The notes: a model not told the origin generated them from the sequence alone. 64,000 nt of DNA from Micromonospora sp. CP22 (GCF_009712475.1 NZ_VCJO01000003.1:372916-436915), one strand, 5' to 3'; counted from the stretch's first letter, positions 36,976-46,480 are shown. Program-made: numbers and translations.

Positions 36976-37539
36976 TTACTCCTCTGTACGGGTCAGTTGC
37001 GACAGGCCCGCCCAACGCGGGTCGATCTGCTGGTGGCTGTGATCGGCCGGCAGATCGTCCCGGTGCACCCCGCAGTCGGGGCACAGCCCTGGGCAGTCCT
37101 GGCGGCAGAGCGGGTTGTTCGGCAGCGCGAGCACCACCGCGTCCCGCAACGCCGGTTCCAGGTCGATCAGGTCTCCCTGCATTCGACCCACCTCGTCGGA
37201 CTCGGTGGTGGCGTCCGTGGTGCTGTTCTCGTACGCGTACAGCTCCTGGATCGTCACCGTCACCGAGTCGTTGATCTCGCGCAGGCAACGGCCGCACTCG
37301 CCCTTGATCGGACCGCTGACGGTCCCCGAGACGAGCACGCCCTCGGACACCGACTCCATCCGCAGATCGAGGTCGAGGTCCGCGCCCTCCGGCACGCCGA
37401 TCAACTCCACGCCGAGGTCAGACGGTGCCGGGACCACCCGTTGGACGGTACGCAGAACACCAGGTCGGCGCGGTAGCTCCCTCGTGTCGAGGACCAGCGG
37501 CGACCTGGGGTCGAGTGAAGTGGGTGAGTTCTTGGGCAT
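36976..37539 (-). CDS. DUF177/YceD family protein
   Basis: A 187-residue YceD homolog. The family, always next to rpmF, is implicated in 23S rRNA accumulation in plants and E. coli. ESVSEGVLVSGTVSGPIKGE leads into a CGRCL motif, and a C-terminal CRQDCPGLCPDCG suggests a metal site. The ATG at 37539 has GGAG 7 bases upstream; the longer frame adds unrelated Arg-rich sequence. Confidence 0.92.
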   Translation of the reverse strand: MPKNSPTSLDPRSPLVLDTRELPRRPGVLRTVQRVVPAPSDLGVELIGVPEGADLDLDLRMESVSEGVLVSGTVSGPIKGECGRCLREINDSVTVTIQELYAYENSTTDATTESDEVGRMQGDLIDLEPALRDAVVLALPNNPLCRQDCPGLCPDCGVHRDDLPADHSHQQIDPRWAGLSQLTRTEE

Positions 37540-37711
37540 AGTCAGACTCCGGCCGGTGAGAGGCCGACAAACGAGGTTACCCGGACCGACGCCCCAACGT
37601 CGAACCGGGGGTGACCAGCCCGTCCCGGCGCGTCGGAGGCACCGGACGATCCCGACGGCGGTGGACAGTCCGGCCGGCAGCGGACGTTCCGTGACGTCGG
37701 GATCGACTGGA

Positions 37712-38209
37712 TCAGAAGGGCAGCGGGCGCTCCGCCTCGTCACCGGCGAAGGTGCCGATCTCCCGCAGTGCGTGCATCTTGTCCCGGCCGCGCTCTATCG
37801 AGGCCAGCGCCCGGGTGAGGAACTGCTCGAAGTTGGCCAGCGCGGTGTCGACGTAGTCGTCGACCTCCTCGCGCAGCCGCTGCGCCTCCGCCCGCGCCTC
37901 GGCGATGATCCGGGCACCTTCGTGCTCGGCGGAGACGGTGATCTCGTTCACCGAGACCAGGCGGGCGTGTTCCGCCTCACCCTCGCTGATGATGCGGTCG
38001 GCCTCCCGCTTGCCGGCCTCCATGATCTTGTCCCGCTCCTCCAGGAGAGCGGCGGCGCGGCGCAGGTCGGCGGGAAGCTCGGCGCGCAGTTCGTCGAGGG
38101 CCGCGATCATCTCGCCCCGGTCGACCATGCAGTTGTTGCGCGACATCGGCACGGAGCGCGCCTGCTCCACGATGGCGATCAGTTCGTCGATGCGGTCGAG
38201 CGGGTCCAC
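37712..38209 (-). CDS. sepIVA: SepIVA/DivIVA-like coiled-coil division protein
   Basis: A 165-residue helical protein that begins DPLDRIDELIAIVEQARSVP. It runs as a long coiled coil (LEERDKIMEAGKREADRII, then AEARAEAQRLREEVDDYVD) and ends ERPLPF. Position beside DUF177 and rnc matches mycobacterial SepIVA (Rv2927c), a septation factor of the intracellular membrane domain. The role here is inferred from that orthology. GAGG lies 5 bases before the GTG. The 211-base upstream gap shows no clear promoter. Confidence 0.85.
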   Translation of the reverse strand: MDPLDRIDELIAIVEQARSVPMSRNNCMVDRGEMIAALDELRAELPADLRRAAALLEERDKIMEAGKREADRIISEGEAEHARLVSVNEITVSAEHEGARIIAEARAEAQRLREEVDDYVDTALANFEQFLTRALASIERGRDKMHALREIGTFAGDEAERPLPF

Positions 38210-38420
38210 CGGTACCTCACTCCTGTCGTTCGTCGGGCCGACCTACATCATGCGGGCTGCGGCCGGTTTCCCGCTTCACCCAATGATGTCGTCCCGCACC
38301 CGTCCATGGCCCGGCCCACTCCTCGGGCGTGTCGGCCCATCACATCCCGCGATCTTGCACATGCCGCGCCGCGAGGGCCACGCCGGAGACGGAAAGGCGA
38401 CCGCAACTGCCGGACGGCGG

Positions 38421-38906
38421 TCAGGCCGGCGGCGGAGCCAGCCGGACCTTCAGCGCCTCGCGGACCACGTCCGGCACGTGCGGCGTGACGTCACCGCCCC
38501 ACTTGGCCACGTCCTTGACCAAACTGGACGAGAGGAAGGAGTAGAGCGGATTGGTCGGCATGAACAGCGTCTCGACCCCGGCCAGACCGATGTTCATCTG
38601 GGCCATCTGCAACTCGTAGTCGAAGTCGCTGACCGCTCGCAGGCCCTTGATGAGCACGGTCGCCCGCTGCGCCCGGCAGAAGTCCACCAGCAGGCCACGG
38701 AAGGACTCCACCCGGACGTTGCCGTAGGAAGCGGTCACCTCGCGCAGCATCTCGATGCGCTCCTCGACGGTGAACAGGCCACTCTTCGACTGGTTGACCA
38801 GTACGCCGACGATCACCTCGTCGAACAGCCGGCTGGCCCGGCCGACGATGTCGAGGTGACCGTTGGTGACCGGGTCGAACGAGCCGGGACACACCGCACG
38901 TCTCAT
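38421..38906 (-). CDS. coaD: Phosphopantetheine adenylyltransferase
   Basis: CoaD makes dephospho-CoA from phosphopantetheine and ATP. The 161-residue protein has the nucleotidyltransferase signature [15 protein letters not shown], substrate residues in [27 protein letters not shown], and the ATP loop [18 protein letters not shown]. Its ATG overlaps the rsmD stop (ATGA), so translation is coupled. Confidence 0.97.
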   Translation of the reverse strand: MRRAVCPGSFDPVTNGHLDIVGRASRLFDEVIVGVLVNQSKSGLFTVEERIEMLREVTASYGNVRVESFRGLLVDFCRAQRATVLIKGLRAVSDFDYELQMAQMNIGLAGVETLFMPTNPLYSFLSSSLVKDVAKWGGDVTPHVPDVVREALKVRLAPPPA

Positions 38907-39466
38907 GATCGGCGACCGTACCAAAGAGTAGTTTCGCCGTACCTGCGACTACGCTGGCCAGTGACGCCTTCCACCCAATCGACAGGTCCGCCACGGCTGG
39001 ATCGCTCCACCACCACCAATGCCTCCGGTGCCAGCCACCCCCCGTCCACGAGGGCGGTGAGCATCGCCCGTACGCCGTCGTCGGACAGCGCGTACGGCGG
39101 GTCGGCGAAGACGACGTCGTACGGGTCGCCCTCCGGACCGGCGGCCAGGACGGTGCCGACCTTGCCGGTGACCAGTCGCGCCGAGGAGCCGACCCGCAGC
39201 GTCGTCAGGTTCTCCCGGATCACCCGGGCGGCACGCGGGTCCGACTCGACCAGCAGCGCGTGCGCGGCTCCCCGTGACAGCGCCTCCAGGCCGACCGCGC
39301 CCGAGCCCGCGTAGAGGTCGGCGAAGCGGACACCGTCGAGGTCCAGCTCCGCCTCGATCGCGCTGAACAACGCCTCGCGTACCCGGTCGGAGGTCGGTCG
39401 GGTGCCGGCGCCGGCCGGGGCGGTGATCCGCCGGCCGCCGAGGCTGCCGGCGACGATGCGGGTCAT
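38903..39466 (-). CDS. rsmD: 16S rRNA (guanine966-N2)-methyltransferase RsmD
   Basis: RsmD methylates G966 of 16S rRNA in the 30S subunit. Over 187 residues it shows [16 protein letters not shown], the AdoMet loop [19 protein letters not shown] and catalytic [13 protein letters not shown] stands 6 bases before the ATG. It forms an operon with coaD. Confidence 0.96.
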   Translation of the reverse strand: MTRIVAGSLGGRRITAPAGAGTRPTSDRVREALFSAIEAELDLDGVRFADLYAGSGAVGLEALSRGAAHALLVESDPRAARVIRENLTTLRVGSSARLVTGKVGTVLAAGPEGDPYDVVFADPPYALSDDGVRAMLTALVDGGWLAPEALVVVERSSRGGPVDWVEGVTGQRSRRYGETTLWYGRRS

Positions 39467-39560
39467 CGTTCGCTCCTGCTCATGCCCTCGACGCTACGCG
39501 ACGCCCGACCGGCGACCGGCACGACGCACGTGATCCTCCGCACCCATCCGAAGACCTTCC

Positions 39561-39650
39561 GTATATGGGAGATCACGGATTAACAACATCATCCTTAGCT
39601 CCGCATGAAAACTATGGCCGACCAAGCCTGATCGCTAATGTCTGCCGGGT
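39561..39650 (+). promoter_or_regulatory. Upstream element 1, shared with the second LPVTG gene
   Basis: This 90-base block aligns without gaps to 40851-40940, 56 of 90 identical by eye. The distal half is AT-rich for this genome and shares GTATAT, GATC and AACATCAT with CTTA. The proximal end shares TCGCTA and TCTGCC around a TANNNT -10 (TAATGT, 39636-39641). No canonical -35 is present, which suggests an activator or alternative sigma factor. The gene starts 64 bases beyond the block. Confidence 0.6.
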
Positions 39651-39713
39651 GTCGGAACGGATCGGCCTGTCCGTCGCCGACGATGCTTCCGGTTCCCCCA
39701 CTCAGGAGTAGAC

Positions 39714-40685
39714 GTGAACCGTCTGAACTTCCGGCGCGTCGCGGCAGCCGCCGCTGGTGTGCTGATCGGCCTCGCCGGTGTTGCCGCCGTCGCCGCCCCG
39801 GCTAGCGCTCACCACCCCATCATCAAAGGTGTCGGCTGCAAACTGACGGACGGCACCGTCAAGGTCGAGTGGACCGTCACCAACAGCGAGCGGCACTGGG
39901 TCGCCACGGTGGCCGCCGTGCAGACGCCCTCCGGCGCCCCGGTCACCAACATCGTCGTCGGCGCCGAGGTGCCGAAGGCGGGCGAGGGCGCGCTGGTCGG
40001 CGAGCAGATCGTGCCGGGCGGCCAGCAGGCCCACCTGACCGTCAAGGCGGTCTGGAAGAAGAACCGGAACACGGTCACCAACACCCAGACCGGTAAGGCC
40101 CGGATCGTCGGCAAGTGCGCGGAGCCCGAGCCGACGCCGGAGCCCAGCGAGAGCCCGGAGCCGAGCGAGAGCCCCGAGCCCACCGAGAGCCCCGAGCCGA
40201 GCGAAAGCCCGGAGCCCACCGAGAGCCCCGAGCCGAGCGAGAGCCCGGAGCCGACCCCGACGCCGACCGGCGAGCCGGTGGTGCCGGAGCCCGGTGAGCC
40301 GACCTTCGAGCTCACCGAGACCTGCGACGAGCTGACCTTCCTGATCAACAACCCGGCCGACGGCGTCCCGTTCTCGATCACCCTGACCTCGGAGAAGGGC
40401 GCGACCAAGACGCTGGAAGCGGTGCCGGGCGAGACCACCTCGGTCACCTTCGACGCGTACCCCGGTCTGGTCGTCACGCCCAGCTACGAGGACGAGGACG
40501 GCACCGTCGAGGGCGAGTCGGTGGCCTGGGAGCAGCCTGAGGGCTGCGGCAACGGCGGAGGCGGCGGCCTGCCGGTCACCGGTGCCGCCACCGGCGGCAT
40601 CATCGCCGGCGCCGCTGTGCTGCTGGCCGCTGGCGCGGCGCTGTTCGTGGTGACCCGCCGACGTCGGGTGCGCTTCACCGCCTGA
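39714..40685 (+). CDS. LPVTG cell-wall-anchored surface protein, short paralog
   Basis: A 323-residue secreted protein. The signal peptide ends at PASA32, leaving a mature N-terminus beginning His-His. Residues 33-135 form a beta-rich domain with two Cys (C42, C135) homologous to the downstream paralog. A PEPSESPEPTE repeat stalk (137-185) follows, then a second two-Cys domain (195-278), a Gly stretch, the sorting signal LPVTG at 286-290, a membrane helix and an RRRRVRFTA tail. A sortase would attach it to peptidoglycan; none is encoded here. CAGGAG 5 bases before the GTG fixes the start. Function unknown. Confidence 0.88.
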   Translation: MNRLNFRRVAAAAAGVLIGLAGVAAVAAPASAHHPIIKGVGCKLTDGTVKVEWTVTNSERHWVATVAAVQTPSGAPVTNIVVGAEVPKAGEGALVGEQIVPGGQQAHLTVKAVWKKNRNTVTNTQTGKARIVGKCAEPEPTPEPSESPEPSESPEPTESPEPSESPEPTESPEPSESPEPTPTPTGEPVVPEPGEPTFELTETCDELTFLINNPADGVPFSITLTSEKGATKTLEAVPGETTSVTFDAYPGLVVTPSYEDEDGTVEGESVAWEQPEGCGNGGGGGLPVTGAATGGIIAGAAVLLAAGAALFVVTRRRRVRFTA

Positions 40686-40705
40686 TCCTGCTGAACCGAC
40701 CTGAT

Positions 40706-40743
40706 CCGAGGGCGCGTCGACCTGCTGGTCGACGCGCCCTCGG
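40706..40743 (+). terminator. Strong terminator after the first LPVTG gene
   Basis: A perfect 17-bp stem (40706-40722 with 40727-40743) with a TGCT loop lies 21 bases after the stop codon. There is no U-tract. It isolates the two LPVTG genes into separate transcripts. The remainder of the 374-base gap holds the second upstream element and nothing else I can identify. Confidence 0.85.
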
Positions 40744-40850
40744 CGGCTTCGATCCGGATCGTCGCCAGTCCGCAGAGCCGGTCCAGTTTCCCGGACAGGT
40801 CACCTCTAAAGTGGACATCGATGCGTAAAGCCGCCAGGTGTTCACTCACC

Positions 40851-40940
40851 GTATATCAATGATCTCGCATTCATAACATCATGCTTAAGGCCTGCTGAGG
40901 GCTGTTTCGGTTCTCACGATCTCGCTAGGGTCTGCCCGGT
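40851..40940 (+). promoter_or_regulatory. Upstream element 2, shared with the first LPVTG gene
   Basis: The partner of the block at 39561-39650. Its -10 candidate is TAGGGT (40926-40931) in the conserved context TCGCTA-TCTGCC. The AT-rich distal half lies about 40-75 bases upstream of the -10, where an activator would bind. The gene starts 120 bases beyond the block, against 64 for its partner. Confidence 0.6.
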
Positions 40941-41059
40941 GCGGCGTCTTCGCCGCCGGCCATCGGCACGGGAGGCACCCCCCAGGCGCGGCAACGTGCC
41001 GCCAGCGCCGTCCGTCCCGCCCGCGCCGACCCAGACGCTCTTTCACCCCGGGAGTACGC

Positions 41060-42562
41060 GTGATCCGACCCAAGCTGTCGCTGCGGCGACCGCTGGCTGT
41101 CCTGGCAGCCGCCCTCATCGGCATGACCGGCGCAGCAGTGGCGGCAACCCCGGCCGCCGCCCACCACACCACCATCACCGCCACCGCCGTTTGTGACCAG
41201 CTCAGCGGCGAGCGGGTGATCACGTGGAAGGTGGTCAACAGCGAGCGGAATACCGCCGCCACCGTCAAGAAGGTGACCGCCGAGCCGTCGACCCCCGTCA
41301 CGGTGCTCGTCCCGGGTGCCGATTCCGTCGACCTTCAGGGTGTGGCGATCCCCCGAAACGGCTCCGTCCAGGCCGTGCAGCGGGTGCCGGGCGCGACCAC
41401 GAGCGCCAAGCTCGTCGTCGAGGCCCGCTGGGACAACAAGCGGGAGAAGACGAACGAGGGCAGCATCAACCTCGCCGCCGACGCCGCCTGCAACCCCGCG
41501 CCGAAGTGTGTCGACGCCAGCCAGGCGAAGTACAGCCACACCTTCGACGGCCCGAAGGGCACCGCGACGGTCAAGCTGGACGGTGACCTGCCGCTGTGCG
41601 GCGACGCGAAGCAGTACTTCACCCTGGTTTCGTACTTCGCTCCGCGCCCGCAGTTCGCCACCCCGCAGTACGTCTTCGGCGAGCCGGACAGCGACTTCCT
41701 CGGCGCCGGCCAGACCGAGATCGAGCTGAACGTCGGTGTGCCGGACTGCCACACCCAGGTCGACCTGATCTGGGGCGGCGTCGACGAGGTCATCGACCCG
41801 CTGGTCGAGGACGGCCCCCGCTACGGCTCCAAGAAGCTGGGCGAGAAGAGCGCTCCGGGCAACCGCTCGTCGGGTCCGCAGGGTTGGTACAACGGTGGCA
41901 GCAAGAACTGCACCACCCCCGCGTCCACCTTCGCCTCCGCCTGCGACGGCACCGTCACCGTCTCACTGAGCAACGACGGCTCGATCTCCAAGTACCCGGT
42001 CGAGTTCGAGGTGCGGGGCGAGAACGGCTGGTCCAAGAAGGTCACCGTGGAGCCGGGCAAGGCGGACAACGAGACTGTGGTGCCCGCCGAGCACGCCGGC
42101 AAGATCGAGGTCCTGGTCGAGGGCAAGGTCATCGAGAACGGCACGTACTCCTGGGAGCGTCCCGAGGAGTGCCCGCTGCCGACGGTGACCGCCGACGCGG
42201 ACTGCGAGACCTTCGGGCTGACCGCCTCGAACCCGGAGGGTGGCATGCCGGTGAAGGTGGAGTTCACCTACGGCGACAAGACCGAGACCCGTACCGTCGC
42301 CCCGGGCTCGGCCGAGAAGGTCAGCTTCCCGGCCGGTGACGAGGAGACGGCGCTGGTCGTCCTGCCGGAACTGGGCCTGGAGCTTGAGGTCGTCTACGCG
42401 CCCGAGGGCTGCGGCGGCGGTGGCGGCGGCGAGGAGCCCCCGGGCCTGCCGGTGACCGGTGCCGCGGCCGGTGGCATCGCCGCCGGTGCGATCGCCCTGC
42501 TGGCGCTGGGCGCGGTGCTGTTCGTGATGGCACGGCGGCGGCGGATCCACTTCACCGCCTGA
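41060..42562 (+). CDS. LPVTG cell-wall-anchored surface protein, long paralog
   Basis: A 500-residue secreted protein. The signal peptide ends at PAAA34 and the mature chain begins His-His-Thr. Residues 35-144 match the first domain of the upstream paralog (VCDQLSGERVITWKVVNSER). A unique middle domain (150-284) contains four Cys and GVPDCHTQVDLIWGG. Two tail domains (285-371 and 374-451), each with two Cys, resemble the single tail domain of the short paralog. LPVTG is at 463-467, followed by a membrane helix and RRRRIHFTA. GGGAG 5 bases before the GTG supports the start. Likely a disulfide-stabilised surface adhesin or structural protein; function unknown. Confidence 0.88.
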   Translation: MIRPKLSLRRPLAVLAAALIGMTGAAVAATPAAAHHTTITATAVCDQLSGERVITWKVVNSERNTAATVKKVTAEPSTPVTVLVPGADSVDLQGVAIPRNGSVQAVQRVPGATTSAKLVVEARWDNKREKTNEGSINLAADAACNPAPKCVDASQAKYSHTFDGPKGTATVKLDGDLPLCGDAKQYFTLVSYFAPRPQFATPQYVFGEPDSDFLGAGQTEIELNVGVPDCHTQVDLIWGGVDEVIDPLVEDGPRYGSKKLGEKSAPGNRSSGPQGWYNGGSKNCTTPASTFASACDGTVTVSLSNDGSISKYPVEFEVRGENGWSKKVTVEPGKADNETVVPAEHAGKIEVLVEGKVIENGTYSWERPEECPLPTVTADADCETFGLTASNPEGGMPVKVEFTYGDKTETRTVAPGSAEKVSFPAGDEETALVVLPELGLELEVVYAPEGCGGGGGGEEPPGLPVTGAAAGGIAAGAIALLALGAVLFVMARRRRIHFTA

Positions 42563-42578
42563 CCTGAGCTGAGCCGGT

Positions 42579-42616
42579 CCGCCCCGGTCGCCCCGTACCA
42601 CGGGTGACCGGGGCGG
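42579..42616. terminator. Convergent terminator between the LPVTG gene and recG
   Basis: An 11-bp perfect stem, CCGCCCCGGTC and complement, encloses a CCCGT/ACGGG inner stem. It lies between the stop of the long LPVTG gene and the 3' end of recG, so it can act on both strands. Confidence 0.7.
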
Positions 42617-42677
42617 TTCGTCTGTCGGCACCGGGCGACCGGAGCGGGCCGAACCGTGGACCAGCGGACGGAGGCAG

Positions 42678-44882
42678 TCAGCCCTTTTCGAGGTACTCGG
42701 CGCGATCGGCGTCGACCAGCGCGGCGACCGAGGCCGCGAGCGCCGGGTGTCGGACCAGCTCCGGATCCTCCTCGATCAGCGCGATCGCCTCCGCCCGCGC
42801 GTCCCGGATCAGGTCCGCGTCGCGCAACAACGACAGCAGGCGCAGGTGCGAACGGCGGCCGGACTGTGCCGCGCCCAGCACGTCGCCCTCCCGGCGCTGC
42901 TCCAGATCCAGCTCGGCGAGCTTGAAACCGTCGGTGGTGGAGGCCACCGCGTCCAGTCGCTCCCGCGCCCCGGTCCCCTCGGCCGCCTCGGTCACCAGCA
43001 GGCAGAGCCCGGGGGCGCTGCCCCGGCCCACCCGACCCCGCAACTGGTGCAGCTGCGAGACGCCGAACCGGTCGGCGTCCAACACCACCATCATCGTCGC
43101 GTTGGGCACGTCCACGCCCACCTCGACCACCGTGGTGGCCACCAGTACGTCGAGCTTCCCGGCGGCGAAGGCCCGCATCACCGCGTCCTTCTCGTCGGCG
43201 GGCAGCCGGCCGTGCAGCACACCGATCCGCAGACCGTGCAGCGGCCCGTCGGCCAGCAACGGCGCCACCTCGGTCACCGCGAGCGGCGGCCGGCGCCCGT
43301 TGTCGTCGACCGCCGGCGGCTCCTCGTCGGTGCCGGACATGTCGTCGCCGATCCGGGGACAGACCACGTACGCCTGGTGGCCCGCGTCGACCTCCTCACG
43401 CAGCCGACGCCAGGCGCGATCGAGGAACGCGGGTTTCTCGGCGGCCGGCACCACGTGCGAGGCGATCGGTGAACGACCGCGCGGCAACTGGGACAGGGTG
43501 GAGATCTCCAGATCGCCGTAGACGGTCATGGCCACCGTACGAGGGATAGGGGTGGCGGTCATCACGAGCACGTGCGGCGGCTGCTCCGCCTTGGCCCGCA
43601 ACGCGTCCCGCTGCTCGACCCCGAACCGGTGCTGTTCGTCGACCACGACCAGACCGAGGTCGGCGAAGTCGACCCCCTCGTAGAGCAGGGCATGGGTGCC
43701 GAGCACGATGCCGGCCGCCCCGCTGGCGACCTCGGCCAACGCCCGGCGTCGAGCCGCCGCGCCCAGTGAACCGGTGACCAACTCCACCCGGGTGGCGTGT
43801 TCGGCGGCACCCAGCTCACCGGCCTGCGCGAGCGGGCCGAGCAGGTCGAGCATGCCCCGGTGGTGTTGGGCGGCAAGCACCTCGGTCGGGGCCAGCAGAG
43901 CGGCCTGCCCACCCGCGTCGACCACCTGGAGCATCGCCCGCAGCGCCACCACGGTCTTGCCGGAGCCGACCTCGCCCTGCAACAGGCGGTGCATCGGATG
44001 ACCGGTGGCCAGGTCGGCGGCGATCTCACCACCGACGTCGCGCTGACCGGCGGTCAGCTCGTACGGCAGCCGGGCGTCGAACGCATCCAGCAGGCCACCC
44101 GAGCGCGCGGGACGGGGACGGGCGGGCGAGGCGGCGGCGTCACGCTTGCGGCGGACCAGGGTCACCTGCACCGCGAACGCCTCGTCCCACTTCAGTCGCC
44201 GACGGGCCCGGTACAGCTCCTCCCGGCTGGACGGCCGGTGGATCTCCCGTAGGGCGGTGCCGAGGCCGACCAGGTTCCGGCTGGCCCGCACCGTGGCCGG
44301 CAGCGGATCCTCCGGCGGCGCCACGGTGTCCAACACCACCCGTACGCAGCGGGCGATCACCCAGGTGGGCACCGCCGCAGCCGCCGGGTAGACCGGAATG
44401 AGCGCGCCCGCGAACTCCTCGATCTGCTCGCTGGCCGCCGCCTCGGTGTCGGTCTGCTCGCCCAGCAGGACGTACTCCGGCCCGTTGAGCTGCCGCCGGC
44501 CCCGGAACTCGGTGACCTTCCCGGCGAACAGCCCCCACCGGCCGGGCCGCAGTTCCCGCTCGCGCCACGCCTGGTTACCGAAGAAGGTGAGGGTGAGGCT
44601 GCCGCCGGAGCCGTCGCCGACGGTCACCTCCAGCAGGTTGCCCCGGCGCTGACGCATCGGGCGTACGGCGGTGCGCTGCACCTGGGCCAGCACGGTGACC
44701 TGTTCACCGACGTCCAGCGAGCGGATGTCGGTGTGCTCGCCGCGCTCGTCGTAGCGGCGGGGGAAGTGGTAGAGAAGGTCACCGGCGGTGTGCAGGTCGA
44801 GGTGGCTGGCGAGCGCCTTGGCGGTCTTCTCACCGACCAGCTTCTTCAGCGGGGTGTCCAGGTCGGACGGTGCTGCGGTCAT
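42678..44882 (-). CDS. recG: ATP-dependent DNA helicase RecG
   Basis: RecG remodels stalled forks and Holliday junctions. The 734-residue protein has the N-terminal wedge/OB domain (VTVLAQVQRTAVRPM through FFGNQAWR), then helicase motifs: Walker A GEVGSGKTVVALRAML, DExH-type VVDEQHRFGVEQR, MTATPIPRT, and motif VI QLRGRVGRG. The TRG region and C-terminus are complete. It overlaps the upstream DAK gene (ATGA), a conserved actinobacterial pair. Confidence 0.96.
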   Translation of the reverse strand: MTAAPSDLDTPLKKLVGEKTAKALASHLDLHTAGDLLYHFPRRYDERGEHTDIRSLDVGEQVTVLAQVQRTAVRPMRQRRGNLLEVTVGDGSGGSLTLTFFGNQAWRERELRPGRWGLFAGKVTEFRGRRQLNGPEYVLLGEQTDTEAAASEQIEEFAGALIPVYPAAAAVPTWVIARCVRVVLDTVAPPEDPLPATVRASRNLVGLGTALREIHRPSSREELYRARRRLKWDEAFAVQVTLVRRKRDAAASPARPRPARSGGLLDAFDARLPYELTAGQRDVGGEIAADLATGHPMHRLLQGEVGSGKTVVALRAMLQVVDAGGQAALLAPTEVLAAQHHRGMLDLLGPLAQAGELGAAEHATRVELVTGSLGAAARRRALAEVASGAAGIVLGTHALLYEGVDFADLGLVVVDEQHRFGVEQRDALRAKAEQPPHVLVMTATPIPRTVAMTVYGDLEISTLSQLPRGRSPIASHVVPAAEKPAFLDRAWRRLREEVDAGHQAYVVCPRIGDDMSGTDEEPPAVDDNGRRPPLAVTEVAPLLADGPLHGLRIGVLHGRLPADEKDAVMRAFAAGKLDVLVATTVVEVGVDVPNATMMVVLDADRFGVSQLHQLRGRVGRGSAPGLCLLVTEAAEGTGARERLDAVASTTDGFKLAELDLEQRREGDVLGAAQSGRRSHLRLLSLLRDADLIRDARAEAIALIEEDPELVRHPALAASVAALVDADRAEYLEKG

Positions 44883-46480
44883 TCGACACCGACCAGCAGC
44901 GGATGGTGCGGCTGCCCGCCCGGATACACCTGCACCTCGACGAAGGGCCAGTGGGCCGCGAGGTGCGCGCGGACCGCGTCGACCAGCCCGGCCGGCGCGT
45001 CGGCACCGACGAGCAGGGTGACCAGTTCACCACCACCGCCGAGCATCCGGTCGACCAGTTCGACAGAGGTCTCCACCAGGTCGGCACCGATCAGGTTCAC
45101 CTCCCCCTCGACCAGGGCGAGCACGTCGCCGGCACGGCACGGACCGGCGACGGTGAGCGCCTCGCGGCTGGCTCGGCACACCTCGGCGTACCGGCAGGCG
45201 CCAGCCGCCTCGGCCATCGCGATCACGTCGTCGGCGAAGCGTCGCCGTGGATCGCGTACGGCCAGCGCCGCCAGCGCCTGCACCGGTGAACGGGTCGGCA
45301 CCACGGCGACCTCCACCCCCAGCCGGTGTGTCTCCTCGACGACCTGGTTCGCCACCGCCTGGGCGTCCGGGTCGTTGGGCAGCACCACCACCCGAGCCGC
45401 GCCGGTGGCGCGTACCGCGTCCAACAGCTCACCGACCGACGGGTTGCCGGGCACCACCACGGCCCCCTCGGCGGCGAGCAGCTCGGCGATCCCGGCACCG
45501 GCGGCCACCACCACGGCGGCCCGCCCGTCGGACAACCGGGGCGGTGCGGGCTCCGGCTGGTCGGCGAAGCGGGTCACCGAGATCTGGTGCGGTCGGCCGG
45601 CGACCACGCCCGCCTCGATGGCCGCGCCGACGTCGTTGACGTGCACGTGGACCTGCCAGGTGCCCGCGTCGCCGACGATCACCAGGGAATCGCCGAGCGC
45701 GGCCAGCGACTCCCGCATCCGCTCCACCGCAGCGGGCTCGGCGTCGAGCAGGAACTGCACCTCGTAGGCGTACTCCTCCGAGCCGGTCTCGCGGGCGACG
45801 GCCAGTGGCGGTCGGTCCGGCGCCGGGCTGGGTGCGGGCCGCTCCGGGCTCTCCCCCGTGACCACCTCGACCAGCGCGTCCAGCAGCAGACACAGCCCCT
45901 GACCACCGGCGTCGACCACCCCGGCGCGGGCCAGCGCCGGCAACTGCTCGGGGGTGCGGGCCAGTGCGGTGGCCGCGGCGTTCGCCGCGGCCCGGGCCAC
46001 CACGCGCAGCTCGTCACTGTCCGCCTGCTCGGCCGCGTCGGCCGCCGCGGAGACCACGGAGAGCAGGGTGCCCTCCACCGGGCGGGCGACCGCCGCGTAC
46101 GCCGCATCGGTCGCCGTGCGCAGCGCCACGGCCAGCGTCCGACCCCGTACCTGCGGCTCGCCGGCCAGGGCGTCGGCGAGACCGCGCAGGATCTGCGCCA
46201 CGATCACCCCGGAGTTGCCCCGCGCGCCGAGCAGGGCACCGCGGGCCATCAGGCGCAGCGCGTGCCCGTGCGCGGTCGAGGTGCCGTCGGCGCGGGTGTC
46301 GAGATCCATCGCGAGCGCCTGCTGCGCGGAGGTGAGGGTGAGCACCAGGTTGGTGCCGGTGTCACCGTCGGGCACCGGGTAGACGTTCAGCTCGTCGATC
46401 TCACCCTGGTGCTGCTTGAGCGTGGCCAGACCGCTGGCGCACCAGCGGCGCACAGCGGCGGCGTCAAGGGTGTCCAGCAC
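44879..46480 (-). CDS. DAK-domain (FakA/YloV-like) protein
   Basis: A 533-residue DhaL-domain protein. The DhaL signature ELNVYPVPDGDTGTNL, ARGALLGARGNSGVIVAQ and VDAGGQGLCLLLDAL binds nucleotide and metal. The C-terminal FakA-like region follows (VLPNDPDAQAVANQVVEET, VALVEGE-type LVEGEVNLIG). FakA phosphorylates fatty acids on FakB to feed PlsX; no fakB is seen here, so the substrate is unproven, although plsX and plsC lie in the window. TAGGCT lies 6 bases before its GTG. Confidence 0.85.
   Translation of the reverse strand: MLDTLDAAAVRRWCASGLATLKQHQGEIDELNVYPVPDGDTGTNLVLTLTSAQQALAMDLDTRADGTSTAHGHALRLMARGALLGARGNSGVIVAQILRGLADALAGEPQVRGRTLAVALRTATDAAYAAVARPVEGTLLSVVSAAADAAEQADSDELRVVARAAANAAATALARTPEQLPALARAGVVDAGGQGLCLLLDALVEVVTGESPERPAPSPAPDRPPLAVARETGSEEYAYEVQFLLDAEPAAVERMRESLAALGDSLVIVGDAGTWQVHVHVNDVGAAIEAGVVAGRPHQISVTRFADQPEPAPPRLSDGRAAVVVAAGAGIAELLAAEGAVVVPGNPSVGELLDAVRATGAARVVVLPNDPDAQAVANQVVEETHRLGVEVAVVPTRSPVQALAALAVRDPRRRFADDVIAMAEAAGACRYAEVCRASREALTVAGPCRAGDVLALVEGEVNLIGADLVETSVELVDRMLGGGGELVTLLVGADAPAGLVDAVRAHLAAHWPFVEVQVYPGGQPHHPLLVGVE

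Noticed and set aside
38915-38920. TACGGT before coaD as a leaderless promoter
   Set aside because: It encodes the end of rsmD and coaD is coupled by an ATGA overlap.
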